The notes: generated by a model not told the origin, from the sequence alone. A stretch of 64,000 nt of DNA from Kluyveromyces lactis (GCF_000002515.2 NC_006039.1:620001-684000), one strand, 5' to 3'; numbered from the stretch's first letter, positions 11,779 to 21,914 are shown. Numbers and translations are program-made.

Positions 11779-12986
11779 GTTTTTATTGTTTGATTTATTT
11801 TTCGTATTACGTCGGTAGTGTGTTTTAGCGTTGCTCTTTTCTTTTGCTAAGAATACGCGCTGATTAATGTCAATAAAACGAGTGCAATGTATCCAAAGTT
11901 TATGAAATAAACTAAGAGCTTTCTTAACGATAATTTAAGCTGCAGAAAGCTAGAGTAAAAACCTGTTCACGTCTTTGTGCTATGACACCAATATTTGTTT
12001 ATCTTTTAAGATTTTGATTCATGTGTTTTTTTTTTCGAGAGGGTTTTGTTTATTCGGTACCATGAAAAGAAGACTCAAAAATTCCAAAATACCAGACAGG
12101 GACCCACATGACACTGGCATTAAAGAATTGTGCATTAACGTTCCTCGATTATAAAGCTACAAAAACATATATGTCATTTTAGATACACCATTGTAATTTA
12201 GAAATAAGTCCAAATCAATTGCACTTGGTGCTGGATTATTCCATCCATCTCGTTGTCTTTGTGTTTTCGAACCCTGACGCATGTTGATAAGAATTCTGCT
12301 ATTTAGGTCTTGGCTTCCTAAGGCTGCTCTGTTTTTCGAGGAATTTTGTAAAAATTTGATTTTTACAAACATTGAAAATTTTTGGTCAATTGAAAAATGA
12401 ACTTCAACACCTACCATTTACTTTTCAACCGGATATTTCTTGGGATACATTCATTTCAGAACCTCAACTTCCACCGTGGGTTCCACCAGCGTCACTATGT
12501 TTTACTTCCCCGATAGACATGGTTCGATGCTTTTTATTTGGTGGTTAATGTTCTCTTCATGAGAGATCATTGATTTCGATCCACGGTAGATAAATGGTTT
12601 TATTAAAGATGTATCTCCAGCTATTGATAAAGAGTTCGGAGCCTTTTTCTTCGAGCTCGCTTTTACAAATCTGATATAGTTGGTCATAATTCTTTCGACA
12701 TTTTTGGTTTTCAAGTTGTTTCTCTTTTATCTTTTTCTTCTCATCTATATAAAACGTATCCTTGAATATATAATGGTTAAACATATCCATTATCGAAGAA
12801 CTACACAATTATTCTTGTAGAGTTTCTTATTGTTCTTTCAATTGGATTCTCAATCCTGCACTGTTTATTTTAAAAAAAGTGTATTGTGTTTACGTGTTTG
12901 TGCTTCTTTCTGTTCTATCTGCACAATGCAGAAGTTCGAAAGACTAAAATGCAGCATGATTATGTGGTGTTTTTTACTATGAAAAT
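11779..12986. other. 1.2-kb gap: GAS3 promoter, broken minus-strand frames, SCJ1 3' end
   Basis: The right part from about 12157 to 12808 holds several minus-strand frames described separately. The left part is the GAS3 promoter, AT-rich and without clear landmarks. No tRNA or snoRNA was recognised. Confidence 0.4.
12157..12808 (-). pseudogene. Interrupted reading frames, possible decayed or unusual host gene
   Basis: Reading the minus strand, a frame from 12808 to 12557 (83 codons, with charged helical content such as KKKIKEKQLENQ) overlaps another frame that is open from 12714 to 12502. That second frame then continues to 12157 with two more in-frame stops, and its last part is 86 codons. 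The stretches look protein-like, but I match them to no family. No GTATGT/TACTAAC pair is present, so a spliced gene of the usual yeast kind is unlikely. Explanations are a decayed host gene with one frame change and about three stops, or chance frames. S. cerevisiae has no gene between GAS3 and SCJ1 to compare. Confidence 0.25.
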
Positions 12987-14093
12987 CTATAACTCATCAT
13001 CATATCCCTTTGAGGAAGTGCTCCATTCACCTGGAAGTAGAATCACGTAGTCAATGATTAAATCACCAAATTTGTCGGTGGCACTTGGGATTGGCATTCC
13101 AAAACTTTTGATAACCTCGGTTTCGCCATTTTGTACAGTGTGGCCAACAGGTCTAGATAGCACCAAGCTTTTTTCCTTGTCAAAAAACTCGATGTTCCTT
13201 TCCCAACCACCTTGTAAAGCCTCTTTGAATGATAAAATTTCTGTTCTGTATAAAGTGTTCCCACGTCTTCTGTATCCCATTGAATCTTTCTCCGATTCAC
13301 GGAAATATTGGTAAAGATCGCCTGGTTCTATGTCCGGATGCTTTTCTGATTGACCTTGCATTACATGGATATGATTTCTTTCCATCCCCGGTTCCACCTT
13401 AGCCGTGAATACTTTCGATTTTTGGACTACTTTCACACCTTTACACTTTTTACAGACGTGCTTGATTAGTTGACCTCTTCCTTGGCATCTCGAACATGGT
13501 TGTCTTACTCTTTGCTCAATTGGACCAGCCCTGAATACTTTCATTATTTGTCCTGATCCACCGCAATCCGGGCATGTTTCTGTCTTGCCATCCTCAGATC
13601 CTGAACCATCACATGCATCACAGATATCATTCAAATTCAACGTGAATTCAAACTCCGTTCCAAGATAGAAGGTTTTCAAACTAATATCGTGATTCACTTG
13701 TAAGTTTTGACCACGAGGTTTACCACGCGCTCTATTGTACATATTAGATCCGAACATTTGCTCGAATAAGTCGAACGGATCGTGGAATCCGTTGCCACCA
13801 CCAGGACCACCTGGATGACCATTCTTTAGTGCATCAGCACCATGTCTATCGTAGATTTGTCTTTTTTCAGGGTCACTTAAAACATCATAAGCCTCACCGA
13901 CTTCGATGAAGTGATGATGAGCTTCATCGTTACCTGGGTTCTTATCAGGATGATATTTCTTGGACAATTGTCTATAAGCAGATTTGATTTCTTTCTCACT
14001 GGCTTGCTTATCGACTCCAAGAATTGCATAATAATCTTGAGCAATAACAAATGGCAACCATACCAAGGACAAAAGTGTCGAAAGTTTCACCAT
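12987..14093 (-). CDS. SCJ1: ER lumen DnaJ-type chaperone Scj1 ending in DDEL
   Basis: A 368-residue type I J-protein that works with the ER Hsp70 (Kar2/BiP) in folding and in degradation of misfolded proteins. Residues 1-18 form a signal peptide. The J domain follows, with HPD at 48-50, then a Gly-rich linker and a zinc domain with four CxxC units at about 158-161, 174-177, 200-203 and 214-217; the last unit lacks its final glycine. A C-terminal substrate-binding domain follows. The protein ends YDDEL. DDEL is an accepted ER retrieval signal in K. lactis, whereas S. cerevisiae Scj1 ends in KDEL as I recall. That makes this tail a useful clue to the organism. It is the YMR214W counterpart by order. 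Confidence 0.96.
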   Translation of the reverse strand: MVKLSTLLSLVWLPFVIAQDYYAILGVDKQASEKEIKSAYRQLSKKYHPDKNPGNDEAHHHFIEVGEAYDVLSDPEKRQIYDRHGADALKNGHPGGPGGGNGFHDPFDLFEQMFGSNMYNRARGKPRGQNLQVNHDISLKTFYLGTEFEFTLNLNDICDACDGSGSEDGKTETCPDCGGSGQIMKVFRAGPIEQRVRQPCSRCQGRGQLIKHVCKKCKGVKVVQKSKVFTAKVEPGMERNHIHVMQGQSEKHPDIEPGDLYQYFRESEKDSMGYRRRGNTLYRTEILSFKEALQGGWERNIEFFDKEKSLVLSRPVGHTVQNGETEVIKSFGMPIPSATDKFGDLIIDYVILLPGEWSTSSKGYDDEL

Positions 14094-14694
14094 TCTTGGG
14101 TATAAGTAAATGACCGTGAATTACGCCAATGTCTTTGCTGTGAGGTCTGATATCTGAGACTAAATTTCAAGCTAAATTCTTTGAATCAAATTAATGGCAC
14201 AACTTTTAGTGCGAATTTCCTGTGAATGAGGATCTTAAATCCACTAAAAAAAATTCAACTAAGCTAAGTGGTCCTTGGTACACAGAACGATAGCCAATGC
14301 CTTCCTTTTTGATGATAAGGCAGTTTCGTCATTCATACCTGTTTTGAATGTGCCATACTGTAAACACTTTTAACAGTTATTTTCAGTTCTACATAAAGCT
14401 TTCTTTCCATGGAAAAAAAAAACCTGTCAAAAGTTAACACGTCTGCAAACATGCAGCATTGTACAAACGAAGGTATTACTAGAAGTCACATCCTACCAAC
14501 TATATAGAATCATACTTAGACTTGCAACGATTATGTTAAGCAACTATTATGTGTTTCTTGCTACTAATTTCCCAAGTGGAATCATTAAAACAAATAAATA
14601 TATTATTAACGGACTTTCAAAAGAGTAAAGATATAGGACTCGTTAATAACAATACGATATAAGATTAAACGTTTCTATCATTTATATGTCTACC
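14094..14694. promoter_or_regulatory. SCJ1 promoter and CAF20 3' end
   Basis: A 601-bp gap between two minus-strand genes. It is AT-rich with no credible frame. I found no clear unfolded-protein-response element by eye. It should hold the CAF20 terminator and SCJ1 promoter. Confidence 0.4.
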
Positions 14695-15138
14695 CTATTC
14701 TTGCTCTTCTTCTTCGTCACTTTCTAGAGCAGCAAATGCATTGAAAGCCTTTGAAGGCTTGTCTGCGACGATATCCCTCGCATCAGCTGGTCTTGAGGAT
14801 GAAATGTGTTTGTTTGGCTTCACCTTCAATGTTTCTTGAGCGATGACAATGGTTGGTTCTTCTTCTTCAGCCACAGACTTTCTTCTGACCGCTGGAGCAG
14901 TTTCTAGTGTAGACCATCCTTCCTCATCGGTAGTAATTTTTGGTTTCAAATGCTTGAATTTTGGTTTAGCATGGTGGTGAGAAGATCTTCTTCTGAAGTG
15001 AGAAAATTCTTCTTCATGTGCTTCTTGGATTTCTTTCACTTTTTCAATTATAGCGTTGAATTCATCAACGTCGAAGTTTGGTTTAACTGGTTCGGTTGGT
15101 CTTAATTGTAAAAGTTCTTCTTCTGTGTACCTGATCAT
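14695..15138 (-). CDS. CAF20: eIF4E-binding translation repressor Caf20
   Basis: A 147-residue protein that competes with eIF4G for the cap-binding protein eIF4E. The N-terminal motif YTEEELL (Tyr4 to Leu10) fits the canonical YxxxxL-hydrophobic eIF4E-binding helix. Further blocks shared with S. cerevisiae Caf20 are [32 protein letters not shown] and the tail [13 protein letters not shown]. The protein is otherwise low complexity and probably disordered. It is the YOR276W counterpart, here inserted between SCJ1 and CEF1. Only 212 bp separate it from the upstream CEF1 stop, and a 65-codon frame fills most of that leader. Confidence 0.96.
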
Positions 15139-15332
15139 CGTGGCCCGGGAATTAGTATTTGCTTTGTGATGGCTTCGAAAGAGTTCCAGTAGAAATAAAG
15201 GGGAGAATTGTTATGTCCACACAGAGCAATTGCTAACTGTCTCATATTGTTCTTAAAGTTTGCAATTTCGTAAATCTTTTCATCTTTAAGTTCATAATTT
15301 GAAAATTTCATGATTATGGAAGGAAGACTCAA
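15135..15332 (-). other. 65-codon frame in the CAF20 leader, possible uORF
   Basis: This minus-strand frame occupies almost the whole 212-bp interval between CEF1 and CAF20. Its stop overlaps the CAF20 start as ATGA. The translation (starting MSLPSIIMKF, ending ILIPGPR) looks protein-like, but I match it to no family. It could be chance, an upstream frame on the CAF20 messenger that affects its translation, or a short gene. Confidence 0.25.
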
Positions 15333-15342
15333 AAAGAAGGGT

Positions 15343-15350
15343 CCGGGTAA
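15343..15350. promoter_or_regulatory. Reb1-type site between CEF1 and CAF20
   Basis: The octamer CCGGGTAA (reverse TTACCCGG) ends one base before the CEF1 stop codon and lies about 205 bp upstream of the CAF20 ATG. In such a short gap a Reb1 site could serve both as roadblock for CEF1 transcripts and as CAF20 promoter element. Confidence 0.55.
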
Positions 15351-16982
15351 TCATTGACTACGCTGGGCAAGTTTGATCTGTTCCGCAAGAGATTGTGTCT
15401 CTTCTTGCATAGTCTTATGGTCGTTCCTGTACTTCATGTAGTCAGTGTAGTATTGGTATGCTAAGCCTGACACTGTCGGATGTAGTTTTTCTTCAAAATC
15501 TTGTGAAAGTTGTGAAACAGCCTCTCTGTGAGACTTGACGGAATCCTCAAGCGCTGTTCGCAGTTCATGCACTTTTCGTTCCATGCCGAGCAGTTCGTGC
15601 TCCGTAGCCGGTGTTATAGTTTTTAAGCTAGTTTCCAACTTGGGATGTAAGACAGTGCTGGGCACTTCGGTGGTGGATGCAGAATTAATGATCTCTTCTA
15701 AGTAATTGTTTACTTCCGTGGAATTGTAAATGGGGTTACCATTCTCCTTTGCTGAGATTATACGATTCAATTCACGGTCAATTTCATTCTTTGGATCTAC
15801 TATCGGACTGGGTACCTGTAATTCTGTTTTTATTTGGAATACTGTCGGTATGTATTCCATTATTTCCATTGCCTTGTTTTCCGATTGATGTTCCGTGGAA
15901 GATATTAAGGCTTCTAGGGGATATTTACCATTAACATACGAACTTTCAGTATTAAAAGCATCAGTGGATTCCATTTCTTCATCTAAATCATCCAATACAA
16001 TTTCAAAATCGTTCTTAGGAGAAGGCAATGATTCAAATAAATGAAGTATAGATGTTGTTTTGTTTATCTTCCGTTTTGATCCTTTTAAAGTAGCAGGAGT
16101 AAGCTCAAGTTTAGGTTTCTTGTACTCATCAGTTAGTACAGAATCTAATTTTGTTACTGATGACGTTATTTGTTCGCCTTGCCTTCTCTTTTGTGGTATG
16201 GTTTTCTTTTCATCAGATTTCCTGTCAAGTAAACCTTTCCTTTCTACCAATTTCTCAAAACTCTTGAGTAGCTTCTCAGTCTGTTCATCCTCCTTTGAGG
16301 TATCGTATATACCCGGTAGTGGTTGCTGTTCATACGCAATATCCTCGTTGTAATCCATCTGCGAAGAATATTTCTTCCTGGGAGCTTTGATTTTACTATC
16401 AACGCCCGCTTGTTTCAACTCTCTACGCTTCTGTAAGAATGCAACACGCTTACTTTCTTCTAGCATACGTTCTCTTATCTTACGAGTAGCCTTTTTACCC
16501 TGAGTGTTTAATAGCCTGGCACGAGCTTCCGCCAACATTTCTCTCTCCTCGTCAAGTAGCTCATCTTTATCAGCCTTGGCTGGTAAGCTTTCGTTATTTG
16601 GGTTGATCTCACCGATCTGTACCCCTGTAGTTGCTGCAAGCTCTAAATCATCCTTATCAATCGCCAGGAGGATATTATATCTGTCGATACATGTTTGAGC
16701 AGGTCTACCCATCATTTCTCCGATGCTTTTCCATTGGTTTGGAATTCTTTTCGCTAAATCTAGTAGTTTATCATCTTCCTGCTGGCTGAATGGTTTGAAG
16801 TTTAGACTGGGATTCAAAAATTCATTCCAACGAGATTGACATTGCCTGGCATTCTTCTTCTGTAGAAGCGAAGCTACTTTACTCCATGCATGTGTTCCAT
16901 ATTTTTGAACAGCCGCCTTTAATATTTGATCCTCAAGGTTCGTCCAAATACCACCTTTGACATAAATCGGAACAGGAGCCAT
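15351..16982 (-). CDS. CEF1: Pre-mRNA splicing factor Cef1 (Cdc5 family)
   Basis: A 543-residue core component of the NineTeen complex that joins the spliceosome at activation. Two Myb repeats lie at about 10-58 (GGIWTNLEDQILKAAVQKYG) and 63-108 (QQEDDKLLDLAKRIPNQWKS). The diagnostic block ARARLLNTQGKKATRKIRER follows at about 153-172, then the LEESKRVAFLQKRRELKQAG helix and the AYEQQPLPGIYDTS motif. The C-terminal part is weakly conserved and ends in coiled coil. The length is near S. cerevisiae Cef1 (590). The start MAPVPIYVKGG is the family start. It is the YMR213W counterpart. Confidence 0.96.
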   Translation of the reverse strand: MAPVPIYVKGGIWTNLEDQILKAAVQKYGTHAWSKVASLLQKKNARQCQSRWNEFLNPSLNFKPFSQQEDDKLLDLAKRIPNQWKSIGEMMGRPAQTCIDRYNILLAIDKDDLELAATTGVQIGEINPNNESLPAKADKDELLDEEREMLAEARARLLNTQGKKATRKIRERMLEESKRVAFLQKRRELKQAGVDSKIKAPRKKYSSQMDYNEDIAYEQQPLPGIYDTSKEDEQTEKLLKSFEKLVERKGLLDRKSDEKKTIPQKRRQGEQITSSVTKLDSVLTDEYKKPKLELTPATLKGSKRKINKTTSILHLFESLPSPKNDFEIVLDDLDEEMESTDAFNTESSYVNGKYPLEALISSTEHQSENKAMEIMEYIPTVFQIKTELQVPSPIVDPKNEIDRELNRIISAKENGNPIYNSTEVNNYLEEIINSASTTEVPSTVLHPKLETSLKTITPATEHELLGMERKVHELRTALEDSVKSHREAVSQLSQDFEEKLHPTVSGLAYQYYTDYMKYRNDHKTMQEETQSLAEQIKLAQRSQ

Positions 16983-17628
16983 CGTACGTGGTTACCGCCT
17001 TTGATTAACTTCCCTTTGAACCAACGTTACAGCTTTAGCTGATACTATTATTAATTAGTTTCCTATGTTTCCACCAAGTATATGTCAATTTTATTTTCAA
17101 TCCAATCCCAAAATTGGATTATCTAGATTTACACAGTGTTATAAAGAAATAAAACAATGTCAGCGAATAAAGAGGGAACTGTATCCGAACACATAGTTTA
17201 CATATTGCTTTACTCGCAAGAGCATAGGTACCTTTTTCGTATTATTTCAGCAATGCTGGATACTGGTTTCTTTTGTGACTTCCTCCAGTCAGTACTTCGG
17301 TCTTTAAACTACCTATATTTTATTAGAATACAACAAACTCTGAAATTCTTTCAGAAAACACATGACAGATAATGAGAAAGTATATGTTGTTCTTCTCTTA
17401 TTAAATAATGATCATCATTAACATTATTATGTTCTTTTTCAGCTATAGTTTTTCTAGTTCCCTTGTTTATATAATGATTGGCTCTCTATTACGCAATAAA
17501 AACTGGAAAAGGGTTTTTTGTTCGAAGACATTTTTTAAACTTAGAAATTGCATACTATATTGAAATCGCCAACACTATTGATGGTTCGACGATAAAACCC
17601 ATCCAAAAGACTCCAACGATCCGTGTCA
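16983..17628. promoter_or_regulatory. Divergent promoter CEF1 / EFR3 with a short frame
   Basis: A 646-bp AT-rich region. A plus-strand frame at 17157-17372 (71 codons, start MSANKEGTVS, good A-rich context before the ATG) is the only candidate gene; it matches nothing that I know and may be chance. No other feature is seen. Confidence 0.35.
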
Positions 17629-19821
17629 ATGGGCTTTCTCTTCACCCCTAAGCACCAGAAATTGGTGAATCAGTGTTATCCACCAGGCCGAACTCCCGAT
17701 AAGAAGCCAAAAGGGTCAGAGACTTCGTACTTGTTATATTATGTTAATTCGAGACGTCCAAAATTGGAAAAGGTCAGCAGTTACCTTGTGAAGAGGTCGA
17801 CAACGGATTTGAACAGAAGACGTTCCGGTAATGTCTCTGTCACTCTAGAGCTACTGGCTAAAATCGTCGAGAATTGTAATGAAAACATGAATATTTTCAT
17901 CAAAGATTTCATCCACATTATGACTTTAGTGTTGAACAACAACAATTTTAACAATGATCCAACTATTGTTGGTTTGATTGAAAGAGTTTTAGAAGCTATT
18001 TGTAACCATTTGGATGGGTCTCTTGTAAGTGGGGACTCTGAGTTTTTAGAATTGTTCAAAAACTTCGTAACCCTGTACTTCAAAGTTGCTAACACTAAAC
18101 TTAATGACACAGATTTGGTTTTGAAAGGTTGCTTAGACTTTTCAAAGATCTCAAACTTGGGAAGCATTCACCAATGGTCTGCTACAGCCAAAAACTGCGT
18201 TTCTATTGCATTAACGAAGTTCCAAGAAAGGCATCCAATATATAGTGAGGCTACCATTGACTCTTCATTTTCTGAACCAGGTTCTCCAGCGTTGAAGAAG
18301 AAACTCACTAGAACACAAACTAAAGTGATGGGTCTAGATGATGTTTCGAACACAGGGGATTATTCAATTCTGGCTTTGAATACTTTTTTCAATACCACAG
18401 AAACAGATAAGTTGACAATCGGTTTACATGCACTAATCGAACATTTATTAGAGACTCCGAACAAGGAATTATTGCAATTTATCTGCAATGGTATTCCGGT
18501 TCAGTTGAGATACATTGTTATCCTTTTATTCGTAAGGCCGTTGGGAACTAGCTCCGAGAAAAACATGTTATTGATCTTAAAACTAATATCCAGTCTATTA
18601 ACTTCAGCTGTCAGTATCATAGGTTTATCAGTGATTGATATCTTGAGAAGACTAATCACTGTTCAGCTAGCAAAATCGGATTCAACTACTGTAGTTAAAC
18701 AGATTGCTGTGACGATTAAAGATTTAAATCGCAAAACATACTACAAACAGCAATCATCTGATATGTTTGCCGAATTGAGTTTTAAATTTATCGAAAGCGG
18801 AAAGCCACATCACCTTGAATTATTCCAGCTAGATTTGGACTCCTTGATATCTGTTACTAGTGACCAATGTCTAGATCTTGATTTATTTGGCGAGTTTTTG
18901 CCATATGTCACTGACAAAACGCAGTTATCAAAACTTTTGTATCCAGAAGCTCCACATCAAGTTATCTTTATCAGATTCTTTGAGAAAGTATCTACTTTAT
19001 CAAAACAAGATACTGAAATTGCCATATCAACCTCTTTTGCATATTATAAAGCAGCCTCTCTTCTTTCAGGTTTGGCCTACTATGTCAACAACAATCGACC
19101 TTCAGACGGTTACTATGCCTATCATCATCATGCTTCAAAGTTTCTAGGACTAGCAGATTACCAAACTCAAGTTGAGTTTAAAAGAAAAGACAATGACATC
19201 TTCACCAAGGAAGACTTGTTGAATTACTACTCAGATGCAGGTTCCAATATCTACTCAGAGAAGGGTAGAGACATTCTATTGGTTGATCATTCTGACCAAA
19301 ATGGTACTGATATCGATCAGGACACGGTTCGATACTCAACACCAATCCCGTTGCCACAAATTAGCATACCCCCAACCACTACAAATGGCATTGGCATAAA
19401 AAAATCATCGCCAGCTAATGATACATACGTTACAAGATCTCTGAAACATAATCCCGTTCCGAACGTAAAAGACTTGAAGAATTTGGTCTCTTCTAAAAAA
19501 GATAAAAGTAATACAAAAACGTTACGTGGTTCACAATCGGTGAAATCAAAAGTCACAAACATAACATTCCTATTAGATGAATTAAAGAACGATGGCGATG
19601 AAATTAAAATTGCCGACCCAGATGAAGAAGACATTATTGGAATGGAAAAACAAGATCTTGCAAGATCTTATTCCTTAAGAATGAATACCATCAGTAGCAC
19701 GAATTCCAGGACATTAATACCGTCAGTAGAAAATGCAGAGGAACATGGTGATGATTTCAGAGATGCTCATGAAGATATAGAGGTCTCATCTTCTACCAGA
19801 GGTAGGTTATTTATGGTCTAA
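17629..19821 (+). CDS. EFR3: Plasma-membrane PI4-kinase scaffold Efr3
   Basis: A 730-residue protein that anchors the Stt4 PI4-kinase complex at the plasma membrane through Ypp1, so that PI4P is made there. The start at 17629 gives MGFLFTPKHQKLVNQCYP, which aligns with the S. cerevisiae start; the frame is open to a GTG 6 bp upstream, which I reject. The basic N-terminal patch is thought to bind lipid. The armadillo-like helical body has the conserved SETSYLLYYVNSRRPKLEKV, FNTTETDKL, CNGIPVQLRYIVILL and FTKEDLLNYYSD blocks. A Ser-rich disordered tail includes RGSQSVKSKVTNITFLLDEL. It lies 134 bp upstream of RIM20 on the same strand. It is the YMR212C counterpart. Confidence 0.96.
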   Translation: MGFLFTPKHQKLVNQCYPPGRTPDKKPKGSETSYLLYYVNSRRPKLEKVSSYLVKRSTTDLNRRRSGNVSVTLELLAKIVENCNENMNIFIKDFIHIMTLVLNNNNFNNDPTIVGLIERVLEAICNHLDGSLVSGDSEFLELFKNFVTLYFKVANTKLNDTDLVLKGCLDFSKISNLGSIHQWSATAKNCVSIALTKFQERHPIYSEATIDSSFSEPGSPALKKKLTRTQTKVMGLDDVSNTGDYSILALNTFFNTTETDKLTIGLHALIEHLLETPNKELLQFICNGIPVQLRYIVILLFVRPLGTSSEKNMLLILKLISSLLTSAVSIIGLSVIDILRRLITVQLAKSDSTTVVKQIAVTIKDLNRKTYYKQQSSDMFAELSFKFIESGKPHHLELFQLDLDSLISVTSDQCLDLDLFGEFLPYVTDKTQLSKLLYPEAPHQVIFIRFFEKVSTLSKQDTEIAISTSFAYYKAASLLSGLAYYVNNNRPSDGYYAYHHHASKFLGLADYQTQVEFKRKDNDIFTKEDLLNYYSDAGSNIYSEKGRDILLVDHSDQNGTDIDQDTVRYSTPIPLPQISIPPTTTNGIGIKKSSPANDTYVTRSLKHNPVPNVKDLKNLVSSKKDKSNTKTLRGSQSVKSKVTNITFLLDELKNDGDEIKIADPDEEDIIGMEKQDLARSYSLRMNTISSTNSRTLIPSVENAEEHGDDFRDAHEDIEVSSSTRGRLFMV

Positions 19822-19955
19822 TGTATTATATGTATTTTAAGGTATAGACATTTAAAAAATGAAAAAGTAAATGCATTTATCAACAATAGTATGATAGCAA
19901 GCCCAAAATCTCTGGTTGAGAAAACATTTCGCCAAAAGGTTAGTCTAAGACCATA

Positions 19956-21914
19956 ATGAATGATATATTTGCTATACCGTTTAAGCGCGCCCTTCAAATT
20001 AATTTGAAAGATGCGTTTACCGTTGTAATAAACAACACTTTTTACCAAACAGCGGCATCGGTAGAGGCTGATTTAACCCAACTTGACAAATATAGGGATG
20101 TTTTATTCCATCTGGACGTTTGCCAAGCTGACTTAAATATGTTGAAACAATACTATATGGCTCTCAAAGCTATTGCTGTCAAGCTTCCCGATGACCAGGT
20201 AGAATTCACCTGGTTTAATACACTCGGATTAAAGTCTTCGGGTATGACACGAAACAGTCTCCGGTTTGAAACATTTAATGTGTTATACAATATTGGGGCT
20301 ATGTATTCTTCACTTGCAGTTGAGCAGCGGTTAGAAAGCACAGAAGGTCTGAAGGAAAGCTGCCGTCTTTTTAAACTATCTGCGGGTTGTTTTAAATTTA
20401 TCTATGAGCATGAAGTCAGTAACAACTTCAAATTCTTCGATGAATACACTCTGAATGCTCTCGTTTCTATGATGTTAGCACAAGCGCAGCAAATGGTTTG
20501 GAAAAAGGCATGCTTTGATGATATAGAAAGACACTCCATTCTTTCGCGATTGGCCTTGCAAGTAGCTTTATTTTATCAAACCGCTTCGAAGAATTCAAAT
20601 TGTAGTCCTTATATCAGGACTGATTGGGTAAAAAGTCTAACCTCAAAGTCCCACTATTTCATGGCAATAGCATACTACAGATCTGGATTGCATCAGGTAC
20701 AGAAACAAAATTATGCTCAAGGTATATGTGATTTTCAATATGCATTGACATGGATTAACAAACTTTCTTTGGATGATGAACTTACCGAATGGAGAGGAGA
20801 AGTGCAAGCGTTACTTGAATCGGCAGAGAGAGATAATGACCTTATTTATTTACAGGCATCAGTGCAAAATCCCTCCAAAGTAAAACCAGTTATGATGGTG
20901 CAAGCGGATCTTTTCGATGAGATTGAGAAAAAAGATGGCAATATATTCAAGAACTTATTGCCGATTGATGTATTGGAATCTTGTAACGCTTTCAATGAGA
21001 GGGTGGAGACATACGTAAAAGAGCATATCTCGAATCCCCTTGAATCAATGAACAAACTTTTGATCTCGAATACACCGCAATATATGGACTTTAAATCATA
21101 TTACATATCAGAGCAGGAATGGAATTCATACAGCGACTCATTGCAAGACCTTGAACAATTGCGAGCATATGTTGCAGGTGAATTGAAATTATCTGAGTCT
21201 ATTTTACAGAAGGACATCCAAGAAAATGAGCAAATGATTCGAGAACATGGCCTGCTGCGGTGGAAGATTCCTTCTAAAGATAAGAAAATCGAGAGTCTGT
21301 TGGCAGACTTAACCAATATCCGTAATTATATTGAAAATGGTATGAAAGTAGATACAGAGACAGCGTCTCTTTTCAAGACTTTGGATCATGATTTGGTAAC
21401 CAACGTCAGTCAACCACCTGAATCTAGTGACCCTATTATGAAAGAAGCATCCTTGATATTGCAAGGAAGAAAGAATCACATACTAGCGGCAGAACGCAAG
21501 ATAATTGAAAACCGTCTCCTTCCTAAAATTGTATCATATTATAAAAAGACAGGATCTAAAGATTTTGAACCTGTCTTTCAAGAACATATCCGAATGTTTG
21601 ATGGCGATTTGCTGCAGGTACAAAAGGAAAAGGCTAAAAATAAAGAAATGCTGACTAAAGTAACGCTATCCTCACCAGAACAGGTTCAAATCTCCAGAAA
21701 TGATCCACGTACTCTTTACTTGGAAGAACTTAAACATTCATCCAATGTGTTGAGTGAGTTAAAAGAAAATATCATTTCCGGCAAACAATTTTATCAGGAT
21801 TTAATTACGGCATTAGAATCCAAACTGAAAGAAATCGAAGATTACGTAAATGAACGTAAGCTGCAAAGAACTGAACTAAATGATACCCTACTATGTGACA
21901 CTAATGAGAGTTGA
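19956..21914 (+). CDS. RIM20: Bro1-domain protein Rim20 (Alix-like), alkaline pH signalling
   Basis: A 652-residue protein; S. cerevisiae Rim20 is about 661. The N-terminal half is a Bro1 domain (about 3-370) with the family start IPFKRALQINLKDAF and blocks such as FETFNVLYNIGAMYSSLA and KKACFDDIE. The C-terminal half is coiled coil, as in Alix V domains. Rim20 is recruited by ESCRT-III (Snf7) at endosomes and holds the transcription factor Rim101 for cleavage by the calpain-like Rim13 under alkaline conditions. It follows EFR3 closely. Its last 14 coding bases overlap the end of MOD5 on the other strand. It is the YOR275C counterpart by order, next to MOD5 (YOR274W) as in S. cerevisiae. Confidence 0.93.
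   Translation: MNDIFAIPFKRALQINLKDAFTVVINNTFYQTAASVEADLTQLDKYRDVLFHLDVCQADLNMLKQYYMALKAIAVKLPDDQVEFTWFNTLGLKSSGMTRNSLRFETFNVLYNIGAMYSSLAVEQRLESTEGLKESCRLFKLSAGCFKFIYEHEVSNNFKFFDEYTLNALVSMMLAQAQQMVWKKACFDDIERHSILSRLALQVALFYQTASKNSNCSPYIRTDWVKSLTSKSHYFMAIAYYRSGLHQVQKQNYAQGICDFQYALTWINKLSLDDELTEWRGEVQALLESAERDNDLIYLQASVQNPSKVKPVMMVQADLFDEIEKKDGNIFKNLLPIDVLESCNAFNERVETYVKEHISNPLESMNKLLISNTPQYMDFKSYYISEQEWNSYSDSLQDLEQLRAYVAGELKLSESILQKDIQENEQMIREHGLLRWKIPSKDKKIESLLADLTNIRNYIENGMKVDTETASLFKTLDHDLVTNVSQPPESSDPIMKEASLILQGRKNHILAAERKIIENRLLPKIVSYYKKTGSKDFEPVFQEHIRMFDGDLLQVQKEKAKNKEMLTKVTLSSPEQVQISRNDPRTLYLEELKHSSNVLSELKENIISGKQFYQDLITALESKLKEIEDYVNERKLQRTELNDTLLCDTNES

Noticed and set aside
12521-12530. 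GGTTCGATGC with a T run, like a tRNA B box and Pol III terminator
   Set aside because: No A box, anticodon arm or acceptor stem can be folded around it.
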